A stretch of 64,000 nt of DNA, taken from assembly GCF_017874035.1 (NCBI RefSeq), contig NZ_JAGGKV010000023.1, forward strand, positions 1 to 64,000, in the 5' to 3' direction. The stretch comes from Paenibacillus aceris (GTDB lineage: Bacteria; Bacillota; Bacilli; Paenibacillales; NBRC-103111). Below are positions 16,489 through 24,121 of this stretch, in pieces (position 1 is the stretch's first letter; the number at the start of each line of letters is the position of its first letter). The translations under genes were made by a program, and so were the position numbers. A model generated the notes under the pieces. That model did not search any database and had not been told where the DNA came from. It saw only the letters and a list, made by a program, of their open reading frames with translations.

Positions 16489-16509
16489 TTATAGTAAATT
16501 TTACGATTT
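16489..16509 (-). promoter_or_regulatory. Zur box upstream of the COG0523 gene
   Basis: This 21-mer matches 15 of 20 defined positions of the B. subtilis Zur consensus (AAATCGTAAT-N-ATTACGATTT). On the coding strand it overlaps the spacer and -10 (TACTAT) of a promoter whose -35 is TTGCAT, so Zur binding would block transcription of the GTPase gene. Confidence 0.75.
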
Positions 16510-16563
16510 ATGTGGATGCAACAAGCAAACCCAGGGTTTGCTACCTTATCTTTTATTCAATTT

Positions 16564-17520
16564 TTATTCATTTAGCGCTTTCTTTAATGCTTCCAGGTTA
16601 TTGGTCATAATCCCGACGTAATCTAAGTTTCTCTTCTTCTCTTCATCCGTCAATCCTTCCAACGGGTTAAGCACCTCCGTTTTCGCATGGAGTTCTGTCG
16701 CAATGGTCTGGGCTACTTTCGGGTCCACTAGCGTCTCAAAAAAAATCGTTTTCACTTGGTTTTCTTTCGCAAATTGAATAATATCGGCCATTTGGGCAGG
16801 CGATGGTTCTTCTTCGGGAGAAAGTCCGGCAATTGGCACTTGAGTCAATCCATATTGTTTGGCTAAGTAGCCGAAAGCAGCATGCTGTGTCACGAAGTCT
16901 TTCTTTTTCACCTGTTCAAAGCTCGTTCGGTATGTGGTGTCCAATGCTTTAAGCTTCCCGATAAACACTTCCGCATTTTTACGATAATCCTCTTTGTTCG
17001 CTGGGTCAGCTTGAGACAAGCCAGCTGCAATGGACTCCACTTCTTTTTGCGCAAGCACCGGATCTAACCAAACATGAGGATCCATCATTTTACCCCCATC
17101 GGCTTCTTTATGGTCCTTTTCCTTGTGATCCTCTTCTTCCTCCGGCAGTCCTTCCATTAATTCAATGCCTTTGCTGGCTTCAACCACAACGCGTTTTTGA
17201 TTGTCTGCACTCGACAGCGCTTGATCCACCCAGCCCTCCACGATTCCGTTGTAAACAAATACATCTGCATTCTTCACCTTTTTCATATCTTTGGCGCTAG
17301 GCTCCCAATCATGCGGCTCAGCACCGGCAGGTATTAAGGCAATGACCTCGGCATGATCACCGGCTACTTGCTTGGTGAATTCATACATCGGATAGAAGGT
17401 GGTTACTACATTAAGCTTCCCGTTGCTTGAAGAAGAATTAGCGGCACAGCCTGATAAAAGAAGCGTTGATAACGCAGTGAAAGATAATGATTTTGCTACC
17501 CAAGATTGTTTCATTTTCAA
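16564..17520 (-). CDS. znuA: Zinc ABC transporter substrate-binding lipoprotein
   Basis: A 318-residue lipoprotein with the lipobox LLLSGC near residue 25. Family landmarks are VVTTFYPMYEFTKQVAGDHA, IPAGAEPHDWEPSAKDMKK (first metal His), and an acidic/His-rich loop EEEEDHKEKDHKEADGG near residues 130-145, typical of zinc rather than manganese binders. DPHVWLDP (second His) and TQHAAFGYLAKQYG (third His) follow. It captures Zn(II) outside the cell for ZnuBC. Its start overlaps the end of the permease gene by 4 nt, and it is the last gene of znuCBA. Confidence 0.95.
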   Translation of the reverse strand: MKMKQSWVAKSLSFTALSTLLLSGCAANSSSSNGKLNVVTTFYPMYEFTKQVAGDHAEVIALIPAGAEPHDWEPSAKDMKKVKNADVFVYNGIVEGWVDQALSSADNQKRVVVEASKGIELMEGLPEEEEDHKEKDHKEADGGKMMDPHVWLDPVLAQKEVESIAAGLSQADPANKEDYRKNAEVFIGKLKALDTTYRTSFEQVKKKDFVTQHAAFGYLAKQYGLTQVPIAGLSPEEEPSPAQMADIIQFAKENQVKTIFFETLVDPKVAQTIATELHAKTEVLNPLEGLTDEEKKRNLDYVGIMTNNLEALKKALNE

Positions 17521-18344
17521 TAATTCCTCCCGACAGGTATGAAATGATGCTTTACTTTTTTGATGCTTAAACCAACAAGCAAGACGAATAACAATAGGAT
17601 GGCGATAGTTCCGCCAGGTGGTGTGCTCAGTTCATAAGAAGCCGTAAGCCCGGAAAACACGCCAAACAGTCCAATGCCCATAGCGATAAAAAGCGACGAT
17701 GTGAAGCTAGGCGCAATGCGGATTGCCAGAGCTGCGGGAAGAACTATGAGTGCTGAAACAAGAAGCACACCCACGATAGGCATAGCTGCGGAAACAATCA
17801 TACCGGTTAGAACGCTAAAGCCAAGCGTGATCCATTTCACCGGCAGTCCATTCGTTTTTGCCGTGTCTTCATCGAATGTAATTTGGTACAGCGGCCGGCG
17901 AAACAGAACGAAGAAAAGACAGCCGACTAAGGCAACGATGAGCATTAACAGAAGCTCCGTTTCATTCACGGCAACAACAGAACCAAATAAGTATGCAGAA
18001 AATCCTTTGTTAATACTTTGATTAAGACTCATGATAATAACGGCTGACGACAAACCGCCAACCATAATAATCGCGACGGAGATTTCACTATAGGATTTAT
18101 AAGACCTCCTCACGTATTCAACCGCAATCGCTCCCAAGGTTGCTACTACAAACCCCGCTAAGGTAGGGTTGATGTGGAAATAGGCGCCACCCGCTACACC
18201 TGCTAAAGAGACATGAGACAGCATGTCAGCCATTAGCGCTTGTCTTCGCAGCATTAAATACACACCTAAAACCGAAGCGATAATGGCAATTAACCCACCA
18301 GCACAAAATGCCCGCTGCATGAAGTCGTAGTGCAGCATTTCCAT
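17517..18344 (-). CDS. znuB: Zinc ABC transporter permease
   Basis: A 275-residue ABC-3 family membrane protein with about eight hydrophobic segments. The early segment AFCAGGLIAIIASVLGVYLMLRRQALMADMLSHVSLAGVA is diagnostic of ZnuB/MntB permeases (read in pieces at residues 12-52), and a His-containing C-terminal tail follows (KKVKHHFIPVG). The ATG has AAAGGAGGATGGCGG before it. The gene overlaps the 3' end of the ATPase gene by 55 nt and the start of znuA by 4 nt, indicating tight translational coupling. Confidence 0.95.
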   Translation of the reverse strand: MEMLHYDFMQRAFCAGGLIAIIASVLGVYLMLRRQALMADMLSHVSLAGVAGGAYFHINPTLAGFVVATLGAIAVEYVRRSYKSYSEISVAIIMVGGLSSAVIIMSLNQSINKGFSAYLFGSVVAVNETELLLMLIVALVGCLFFVLFRRPLYQITFDEDTAKTNGLPVKWITLGFSVLTGMIVSAAMPIVGVLLVSALIVLPAALAIRIAPSFTSSLFIAMGIGLFGVFSGLTASYELSTPPGGTIAILLLFVLLVGLSIKKVKHHFIPVGRNY

Positions 18345-18997
18345 CCGCCATCCTCCTTTCTCTCCAACTCAATAATCCGGTCGAGATAAGGGGCCACTTC
18401 GGCGAGACTGTGAGTGACCATAACAACGGTCCGCTGATGTACTCTCACTTGATGATGCATCAATTCATAAAATTCGAATCGACTATTCTGATCCATTCCC
18501 GTCGTCGGTTCATCGAGAACCAACAGATCCGGCTCTTGTGCAAGAGCTCTGGCGATGCATATCCGCTGCTTCTGGCCGCCGGAAAGTTCCCCTATTTTAC
18601 GTTTACGCACATCCCACATACCTACTTGCCGAAGGGCTGTCTCTGTCAACCTGTCATCTTCCGCATTAAGCTTACGGAGCCATGATCCGCTGGTGTACCT
18701 GCCTGAACGCACAAACTCAAGTATTGTGCTTGGAAATCCACTGTTAAAAGCTGCAATTTGTTGAGATACGTACCCTACTCGCAAACTCTTCCCTTCTTCA
18801 TTCTTAGGTGAAAGGAAGACACTTCCCTTCCATGGCTCAACCAAACCCAACATGAGTTTAAGCAGAGTTGATTTCGCTGCGCCGTTCGGACCCGTAACGA
18901 CGACAAACTCGCCGGACTGAATCTCTACACTAGCATCTTGCAAGCAAGGAAGATCATGATATCCAAATTCCACAGCATGTAAAGCAGCAACTAACAT
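18290..18997 (-). CDS. znuC: Zinc ABC transporter ATPase
   Basis: A 235-residue ABC ATPase with Walker A GPNGAAKSTLL near residue 37, Q-loop YVSQQ, signature LSGGQKQR, Walker B LLVLDEPTTGMD, and the switch His in MVTHS. The Walker A has Ala where Gly normally stands before Lys. From memory, zinc-type ATPases of bacilli often carry Ser or Ala there, so I treat it as a subfamily feature. It is the first gene of znuCBA, with a Zur-box-like sequence 20-40 nt upstream. Its 3' end runs 55 nt into the permease gene and gives a slightly extended, Cys/Thr/Ser-rich tail. Confidence 0.95.
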   Translation of the reverse strand: MLVAALHAVEFGYHDLPCLQDASVEIQSGEFVVVTGPNGAAKSTLLKLMLGLVEPWKGSVFLSPKNEEGKSLRVGYVSQQIAAFNSGFPSTILEFVRSGRYTSGSWLRKLNAEDDRLTETALRQVGMWDVRKRKIGELSGGQKQRICIARALAQEPDLLVLDEPTTGMDQNSRFEFYELMHHQVRVHQRTVVMVTHSLAEVAPYLDRIIELERKEDGGWKCCTTTSCSGHFVLVG

Positions 18998-19015
18998 AAA
19001 ATCACCCCCTGTGTT

Positions 19016-19036
19016 TACATGTAATTTTTACGAATT
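19016..19036 (-). promoter_or_regulatory. Zur box upstream of znuCBA
   Basis: This 21-mer matches 14 of 20 defined positions of the B. subtilis Zur consensus, with both cores (GTAAT, TTACGA) present. It is 19 nt before the znuC start in the divergent gap shared with the permease operon. Confidence 0.7.
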
Positions 19037-19108
19037 AATCTGATAAAAAAGAAATGGTTTGCAACCAACTCATTCATATCGTACATAATTATGATGATTA
19101 TTGCTCGT

Positions 19109-19129
19109 TAATCGTAATTATTACTTTTA
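19109..19129 (+). promoter_or_regulatory. Zur box (distal) upstream of the YraQ-type permease
   Basis: This is one of the two best matches in the window, at 16 of 20 consensus positions (core ATCGTAATTATTAC). It lies 120 nt before the permease start and may mark the promoter itself. Confidence 0.75.
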
Positions 19130-19213
19130 CAACGAGAAATATATCCTCTTTCGAAGACGATGTCAATAATAAATCTTTTGCCTTGCAGGGATCCCATTTA
19201 TGTATTACAATTC

Positions 19214-19234
19214 AATTCGTAATAATTATCATTA
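19214..19234 (+). promoter_or_regulatory. Zur box (proximal) upstream of the YraQ-type permease
   Basis: This 21-mer matches 16 of 20 consensus positions (core TTCGTAATAATTAT). It abuts the AAGGAG ribosome site of the permease gene, so Zur here could block elongation or a proximal promoter. Confidence 0.75.
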
Positions 19235-19248
19235 AGGAGATTCTCCCC

Positions 19249-20256
19249 ATGCCAAGTAACGTTTTTCGAATGAGTATGCAAGTTGTGGCCGCTATTTGTT
19301 TCCTTTTCATTGTCCTCATCTTTGTAAACAGAGATGTCTCCTCTCTGGCGTATGTCTTTCAAACCGACCAAATTCAATCATTTAAAACCATTTTTATCAG
19401 TATCCTGTTAGAAGCTATCCCTTTCATTCTACTTGGCGTATTGCTCTCGTCGCTGCTTCAAACGTTTGTGTCTGAGCAAGCCATCCGCAGGTTTATTCCA
19501 AAGAACCCTATCCTAGGTATTTTGTTTGCCTGTCTGCTAGGTATCCTTTTCCCTATGTGTGAATGCGGTATGATCCCTGTCGTACGAAGACTTATTCTCA
19601 AAGGAATGCCTGTCTATATTGCCGTCGTCTTCATTATAGCCGGCCCCATCATTAACCCGATTGTTTTTGCTGCGACATTCATGGCATTCCGTAATCACCC
19701 TGCTATCGCATATTCCCGCATGGGACTCGCTTTTGCCGCTGCTGTTATCATCGGACTTCTCCTCTATCGGTTTGTCCAAAGCAATCCGCTGCGCAATAGC
19801 CGTGTCAACGGGGAGGGGCATCACCATCACCATCATCACCACGGGAGCTTTTCAAGCAAAGTAAACTCCTTTTTCCTACATGCATCTGATGAATTTTTCG
19901 AAATGGGCAAGTACCTTGTGTTTGGGTCCTTGCTTACCGCCCTGATTCAAATTTTTATGCAGCGCGAAAGCCTGCTTGCGATTGGCCAAGGTCCAATTAG
20001 CTCTCATTTGTTTATGATAGGTTTCGCCTACATCCTTTCGTTATGTTCAACCTCTGATGCCTTCGTTGCTTCATCTTTTCAGACATCGTTTACATCCGGT
20101 TCTCTGCTCACATTTTTAGTGTTTGGTCCGATGTTAGATTTCAAAAGCACGCTCATGCTGCTCTCCGTCTTTAAAACCAAATTTGTCCTCATTCTCTCCG
20201 TACTCATTGTCATCACGGTTCTCACTTGTTCACTGCTATTTGAACATTTATTTTAA
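19249..20256 (+). CDS. YraQ/UPF0718 family permease with an eight-His loop
   Basis: A 335-residue integral membrane protein starting at the ATG after AAGGAGATTCTCCCC. Hydrophobic helices flank the family motif LFPMCECGMIPVVRRL near residue 104, whose two cysteines are conserved in YraQ and ArsP permeases. A cytoplasmic or external loop near residues 191-198 carries eight consecutive histidines (19819-19842), a strong metal-binding hint. The second half repeats the fold (LSLCSTSDAFVASSF). Paired with the TIGR03943 gene and preceded by two Zur-box-like sites, it probably handles zinc or a zinc complex in starvation. Direction of transport is unknown. Confidence 0.88.
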   Translation: MPSNVFRMSMQVVAAICFLFIVLIFVNRDVSSLAYVFQTDQIQSFKTIFISILLEAIPFILLGVLLSSLLQTFVSEQAIRRFIPKNPILGILFACLLGILFPMCECGMIPVVRRLILKGMPVYIAVVFIIAGPIINPIVFAATFMAFRNHPAIAYSRMGLAFAAAVIIGLLLYRFVQSNPLRNSRVNGEGHHHHHHHHGSFSSKVNSFFLHASDEFFEMGKYLVFGSLLTALIQIFMQRESLLAIGQGPISSHLFMIGFAYILSLCSTSDAFVASSFQTSFTSGSLLTFLVFGPMLDFKSTLMLLSVFKTKFVLILSVLIVITVLTCSLLFEHLF

Positions 20257-20281
20257 ATTTTGCCAGCAAGGAGGAATGAAC

Positions 20282-21262
20282 ATGAAGCAAGTTCGAGTAA
20301 TCTGTTTTCATCATTTCTTTCGCACCTTAATTTTGCTCGGTTTTTCTAGCTATATCGTAGTCCTTGCCAAATCAGACGCCCTCCAATTTTACATTGCGCC
20401 TCGAATGATGGGTTATGTGAAAGTGGCTTCCGTCCTGTTGTATATCTTTGCCTGTTATCAAGGTTATATGGCACTGCGTGCCTACTGGGGGAAACCGGTG
20501 GACTGTGAATGCGAGCAGCCTGTTTCACGCTCAGCTTTACGGAACACGATCGCCTATGGACTTCTGATTTTACCGCTGTTAATCGGTTTTTTGCTGCCTG
20601 ATACAGCCTTGAGCAGTGCTATGGTTGCCGCCAAAGGAATGAATCTCTCCGCTGCCAAATCAGCGATAACGAAGCCAGGTGCACCCGCAAGTGAAACTGC
20701 GTCCAACCAAATGGCTACAGTGGCCCCCGCGCCTGCAATACCCCCATCCGTTTCCAATAATGAGACGCCGATTGCCGCGAAAACGGAGACCGATCTGCAG
20801 AAATTATTTCATGCCGATAACGAATGGGACGAAGACTTTTCAAAGATTGGCATGATTCTATACAAAAAAGACACGATTGTCGTAAAGCCGGAAATCTATA
20901 TGGAAATTCTTTCTTCGATTGACCTATTCAAAAATAATTTTATCGGTAAAAAAATTGAACTCTCTGGATTCATTTACCGTGAAGACAACATGACAAATAA
21001 CCAATTTGTCGTTGGCCGGTTTGCCGTTAGCTGCTGTTCTGCGGATGCAACCCCCTACGGCGTCATGATAGACTTCCCTACAGCCCAGACCTACCCCAAA
21101 GACATGTGGGTCAAAGTCACTGGCACGATTCAAAATGGCAACTACAACGGAAACGATATTTTCGTTATCAAAGCCACTCAAATAGATAAGATCACTGCAC
21201 CAAGCTCGCCCTATGTGTATCCAAACTTTGAGCCCTTGAAAGAGCTTGATCACGAGGATTAA
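20282..21262 (+). CDS. TIGR03943 (YcgQ-like) membrane protein, permease partner
   Basis: A 326-residue protein with two N-terminal transmembrane pairs (residues 10-75 and 90-115), a Cys pair in VDCECEQP near residue 68, and a Pro/Ala linker. The extracytoplasmic C-terminal domain contains KKIELSGFIYRED and FAVSCCSADATPYG, the CCxAD motif typical of the family. It follows the YraQ-type permease by 25 nt, the same gene pair as B. subtilis ycgR-ycgQ. The ATG at 20282 is favoured because AAGGAGG is 8 nt away; an ATG two codons earlier would be too close. Its job in zinc supply is inferred from the Zur-box-like sites. Confidence 0.85.
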   Translation: MKQVRVICFHHFFRTLILLGFSSYIVVLAKSDALQFYIAPRMMGYVKVASVLLYIFACYQGYMALRAYWGKPVDCECEQPVSRSALRNTIAYGLLILPLLIGFLLPDTALSSAMVAAKGMNLSAAKSAITKPGAPASETASNQMATVAPAPAIPPSVSNNETPIAAKTETDLQKLFHADNEWDEDFSKIGMILYKKDTIVVKPEIYMEILSSIDLFKNNFIGKKIELSGFIYREDNMTNNQFVVGRFAVSCCSADATPYGVMIDFPTAQTYPKDMWVKVTGTIQNGNYNGNDIFVIKATQIDKITAPSSPYVYPNFEPLKELDHED

Positions 21263-21286
21263 ATAAGGAACCCCATTCCCTTATTT
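21261..21286 (+). terminator. Hairpin at the end of the permease/TIGR03943 operon
   Basis: AAATAAGG (21261-21268) and CCTTATTT (21279-21286) form an 8-bp stem starting within the stop codon. No long U-run follows, so termination may be weak. Confidence 0.5.
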
Positions 21287-21289
21287 AGG

Positions 21290-21445
21290 CGAAAAGCGAA
21301 ATTTCGTGGTTTGGAGGGGAACTACAGGCTCTTATTCAACCTCCATCGTCCGAATATGTGTCAAAATGACGAAATAGCGGAACCTCGTTCCCACTCCCTC
21401 ACTCAGAGGGATGATTTTGACAAAATAGCGCCCTGCTGTTCCCCT
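21290..21445. repeat. Intergenic palindromic repeat region
   Basis: There is no gene here. GTCAAAAT (21360-21367) and ATTTTGAC (21414-21421) are inverted, and each is followed within a few bases by AAATAGCG (21372 and 21423). Small G/C-rich hairpin words follow (GGAACCTCGTTCC, CCCTGCTGTTCCCC). The pattern resembles a dispersed REP-like intergenic element; related words appear at 62979-63090. Confidence 0.45.
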
Positions 21446-21465
21446 ATAAACATAACAATTACATG

Positions 21466-21500
21466 AAAAAAGTTCACTCTATGGGGAACAAGAGTGAACT
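21466..21500 (-). terminator. Terminator of the hxlAB operon
   Basis: AGTTCACTCT (21471-21480) pairs with AGAGTGAACT (21491-21500). On the minus strand the stem is followed by a run of Ts, and it lies 30 nt after hxlB. Confidence 0.88.
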
Positions 21501-21530
21501 TTAATTAGATCATGATTGGCTTCATGTTCA

Positions 21531-22088
21531 TTATTCTAAGTTAGCATGCTTTCCAAACATGGTTGTCGAGTCATACCCCTTTTTCTCCATTAAGCGCAGT
21601 ATGACGGCATCAAAAAATAACAATAGGGTCTGCTCAAATAAGGAGCCCATAGGTTGTATGGTGGAGTAATGGCTATTGGAGTTATCTTTGGGAGAGCCGG
21701 ACAGTTTGACGGTGATGTCCGCCAACTGCCCGATGGATGATTCCGGAAAGATGGTCACAACTGCGACAGATGCCTGCAAGCTTTTGGCTTTCTCCGCCAT
21801 GGATAAGAGACTTCTGGTTTCCCCGGAACCTGACCCGATGATTAGCATGTCGTTAGTTGTTACGTTAGGCGTAATTGTCTCTCCCACAACATATGCGTCA
21901 ATTCCCAGGTGCATCAGTCTCATGGCAAAAGCTTTGGCCATCAAGCCGGATCGGCCCGCCCCAGCTAAAAAAACTTTCTGAGAAGCAAGAATTTGGTCTA
22001 CAATTAGATCAGCTTGTCCTGCATCCAATCGTTCAGCTGCCTGTTGCAACTCCTCCAGGATTACAACTACATACTGATTCGTTTTCAT
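21531..22088 (-). CDS. hxlB: 6-phospho-3-hexuloisomerase
   Basis: A 185-residue SIS-domain protein. The phosphate-binding loop GAGRSGLMAKAFAMRLMHLG spans residues 38-57. A second SIS segment (IGSGSGETRSLLSMAEKAK) begins near residue 82, and the C-terminal PMGSLFEQ carries the catalytic Glu region of PHI enzymes. It isomerises 3-hexulose-6-phosphate to fructose-6-phosphate, the second step of formaldehyde fixation by the ribulose monophosphate route. It is 5 nt downstream of hxlA and followed by a terminator. Confidence 0.95.
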   Translation of the reverse strand: MKTNQYVVVILEELQQAAERLDAGQADLIVDQILASQKVFLAGAGRSGLMAKAFAMRLMHLGIDAYVVGETITPNVTTNDMLIIGSGSGETRSLLSMAEKAKSLQASVAVVTIFPESSIGQLADITVKLSGSPKDNSNSHYSTIQPMGSLFEQTLLLFFDAVILRLMEKKGYDSTTMFGKHANLE

Positions 22089-22093
22089 AGGCC

Positions 22094-22729
22094 TTAAGCT
22101 CCTTGTTTGATCAATTTCTGCATCTCCGCGGCAGCGGCTTGCTTGTTTTCTTGTCCCGTAATGCCTCCGCCTACAATAACAAGATCCGGGTTTGCTTTAA
22201 TGACTTCCGGGAGTGAACTTAATTTAATACCTCCGGCAATCGCTGTTTTGGCCTGTTTGACAACACGTTTGATCGTTAAAAGATCGTCAAATGAATTTTT
22301 TCCGACCGCTTGAAGATCATAACCAGTATGCACACAGATATAATCTACGCCCAGGGCGTCGATTTCTTGCGCACGTTTCTCCAGGTTTTTCACGGAGATC
22401 ATATCAACCAAGATTTGCTTTCCTTGTTTCCGTGCTTCCTCTACAGCACCTTTGATTGTCATGTCTTCCGAGACGCCTAATACAGTAACTATATCTGCAC
22501 CTGCCTCTGATGCTTTCATGACTTCATAACCAGCGGCGTCCATAATTTTCAAATCAGCCAGTACTTTCAAGTTAGGAAAGGCTTCTTTTATTTCTTTAAC
22601 AGCGCGAAGCCCTTCATTAATGACAACCGGTGTTCCGATTTCAACGATATCTATATACGACTCCACTTCTTTCACCAATTGTTTGGCTTGTGGGATGTCG
22701 ACAAGATCTAACGCTAATTGAAGTTCCAT
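22094..22729 (-). CDS. hxlA: 3-hexulose-6-phosphate synthase
   Basis: A 211-residue TIM barrel of the orotidine-decarboxylase superfamily. MELQLALDLVD holds the first catalytic Asp, VEIGTPVVINEG the second strand, and ADLKIMDAAGYE the Lys/Asp pair (DxKxxD) that defines HPS. The phosphate site is IAGGIK/VVGGGITG near residues 170-195. It condenses formaldehyde with ribulose-5-phosphate. In a heterotroph like this it serves mainly in formaldehyde detoxification. It is first in the hxlAB operon, behind a GTAC-flanked inverted repeat. Confidence 0.96.
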   Translation of the reverse strand: MELQLALDLVDIPQAKQLVKEVESYIDIVEIGTPVVINEGLRAVKEIKEAFPNLKVLADLKIMDAAGYEVMKASEAGADIVTVLGVSEDMTIKGAVEEARKQGKQILVDMISVKNLEKRAQEIDALGVDYICVHTGYDLQAVGKNSFDDLLTIKRVVKQAKTAIAGGIKLSSLPEVIKANPDLVIVGGGITGQENKQAAAAEMQKLIKQGA

Positions 22730-22776
22730 GGATGAGTCAATCCTCCTAATTTTGTTTTGTGTTGTTCACGGGACCT

Positions 22777-22782
22777 ATTGTA
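22777..22782 (-). promoter_or_regulatory. -10 element of the hxlAB promoter
   Basis: The minus strand reads TACAAT. No good -35 is present at 17 nt (only T-rich sequence), which suits an activator-dependent promoter; the putative operator at 22806-22831 lies just upstream. Confidence 0.45.
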
Positions 22783-22805
22783 CGACGATACTTTCCGAAA
22801 AAAAA

Positions 22806-22831
22806 GTACGCACTATTTAGTGACGTAGTAC
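22806..22831. promoter_or_regulatory. Candidate HxlR-type operator of hxlAB
   Basis: The 26-bp segment begins and ends with GTAC and is centred on CACTATTTAGTG, a 5-bp inverted repeat. HxlR/YodB-family operators have this general form (GTACT...AGTAC). It sits immediately upstream of the weak -35 region of hxlAB, as expected for an activator site. Confidence 0.5.
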
Positions 22832-22853
22832 CCATTTGGAAACCATGAACGAC

Positions 22854-22887
22854 AAAAAAGACCTTCAACACGAAGTTAAAGGTCTTT
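22854..22887 (-). terminator. Terminator of the HxlR-like gene
   Basis: AAAGACCTT (22857-22865) pairs with AAGGTCTTT (22879-22887); on the minus strand the stem is followed by TTTTTT. It separates the regulator gene from hxlAB, so the two are independent transcripts. Confidence 0.88.
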
Positions 22888-22904
22888 ATCCATTAAGCTT
22901 TTCA

Positions 22905-23234
22905 TTATGTTAAAACTTCAACTCGCTCTTGGTGTTTCTGTCCCCAATCGGCCAACATGTGAAGCACTTCCTCCATGGTTCGGCCATATTCCGTTAAGGA
23001 ATACTCGACTTTCGGCGGCACTTGAACGAATACGTTCCGATGGATAATGCCGTCATCCTCTAATTCACGCAACTGTTGGGTTAGCATTTTTTGCGTGATG
23101 TCAGGCATCCCTCGTTTTAATTCGCCAAAGCGTTTGACGCCATCCATCAGATGGCATAGAATGACCAGCTTCCATTTCCCGCCAATCACTTTCAAGGTCA
23201 TTTCTACCGAGCTCTTAAATCGTTGATCTCCCAT
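22905..23234 (-). CDS. HxlR family winged-helix regulator
   Basis: At 109 residues it has the family's usual length. The signature VIGGKWKLVILCHLMDGVKRFGELKR leads into PDITQKMLTQQLRELEDDGII and VPPKVEYSLTEYG, very close to B. subtilis HxlR. However, the N-terminal segment reads DQRFKSSVEMTL where B. subtilis HxlR (from memory) has the formaldehyde-reactive Cys11 and Lys13; here Ser and Val occupy those places. It is divergent from an SDR gene and upstream of, but terminated before, hxlAB. It may regulate the SDR, hxlAB or both, and is unlikely to sense formaldehyde by the known Cys-Lys crosslink. Confidence 0.9.
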   Translation of the reverse strand: MGDQRFKSSVEMTLKVIGGKWKLVILCHLMDGVKRFGELKRGMPDITQKMLTQQLRELEDDGIIHRNVFVQVPPKVEYSLTEYGRTMEEVLHMLADWGQKHQERVEVLT

Positions 23235-23397
23235 GGTTCGACTCCTTCGTATACGATTTGACGATTTGAAACTATCTTGCTTATAAGTAGGAACTTGCCG
23301 AATATTGCAATATCATTAATAATAAATGGCATAACTTGCAGTTGCAAATAAGTCTTTTTGACTGAAGCACCTGAATAGAACTAAAGGAGAGATTCTC

Positions 23398-24117
23398 ATG
23401 ACCTTACACAATCAAACCGCCATCATTACAGGGGCTGGAAAAGGAATCGGCAAAGCTACTGCCATTGCGTTGGCCAAAGAGGGCGTTAATCTCGGATTGG
23501 TGGCGCGGAGCCGTGCTGATCTCGAGTCCCTTCAACAAGAATTATCAAGTACATATGGCATAAAAGTGAGCATTGCCACCGCGGATATTTCAAACCGGGC
23601 AGAAGCAGGACGTGCAGTAGAAACTCTGATCAAGGAACTGGGGGCCCTCGATATCCTGCTCAATAATGCTGGAACGGCTCAGTTTGGCAAGTTGGTTGAA
23701 ATGGATCCGGATCAATGGGAGCAAATTATTCAAACCAATCTGATGGGTACGTATTATGTGACTCGCGCCGCACTGCCAACGATGATTAGTCAAAATGGCG
23801 GAAGCATCATTAACATCGCTTCAACTGCAGGGGAACGGGGCTTTGCCACTGGTTCGGCCTATTGCGCCTCGAAATTCGCTGTGATCGGAATGACAGAAGC
23901 GCTTATGCAAGAGGTTCGCAAATCGAACATCCGTGTCACGGCGCTCACACCGTCTACTGTGAATACAGAGTTGGCAGCCAAAGCAGGACTGCCGATAGGC
24001 GATGAGGATCGCATGATGCAAGCGGAGGATGTCGCTGAACTGATCTTGGCTGCATTGAAATTGCCACAACGCGTATTCCTGAAAACGGCAGGAATTTGGA
24101 CAACGAACCCGCAATAA
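23398..24117 (+). CDS. Short-chain dehydrogenase (3-oxoacyl-reductase-like)
   Basis: A 239-residue classical SDR with the cofactor loop TGAGKGIG at residues 11-18, NNAGTAQF near 88, the catalytic Ser in NIASTAG near 140, and Tyr/Lys in YCASKFAV near 153-157. It starts behind AAAGGAGAGATT. Being divergent from the HxlR-type regulator suggests induction by reactive aldehydes or quinones, a common pairing. The substrate is unknown. It is followed by a strong terminator. Confidence 0.9.
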   Translation: MTLHNQTAIITGAGKGIGKATAIALAKEGVNLGLVARSRADLESLQQELSSTYGIKVSIATADISNRAEAGRAVETLIKELGALDILLNNAGTAQFGKLVEMDPDQWEQIIQTNLMGTYYVTRAALPTMISQNGGSIINIASTAGERGFATGSAYCASKFAVIGMTEALMQEVRKSNIRVTALTPSTVNTELAAKAGLPIGDEDRMMQAEDVAELILAALKLPQRVFLKTAGIWTTNPQ

Positions 24118-24121
24118 CAGC

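Noticed and set aside
22905-23397. HxlR gene as part of the hxlAB operon
   Set aside because: A strong terminator at 22854-22887 separates it from hxlAB, so co-transcription was not proposed.
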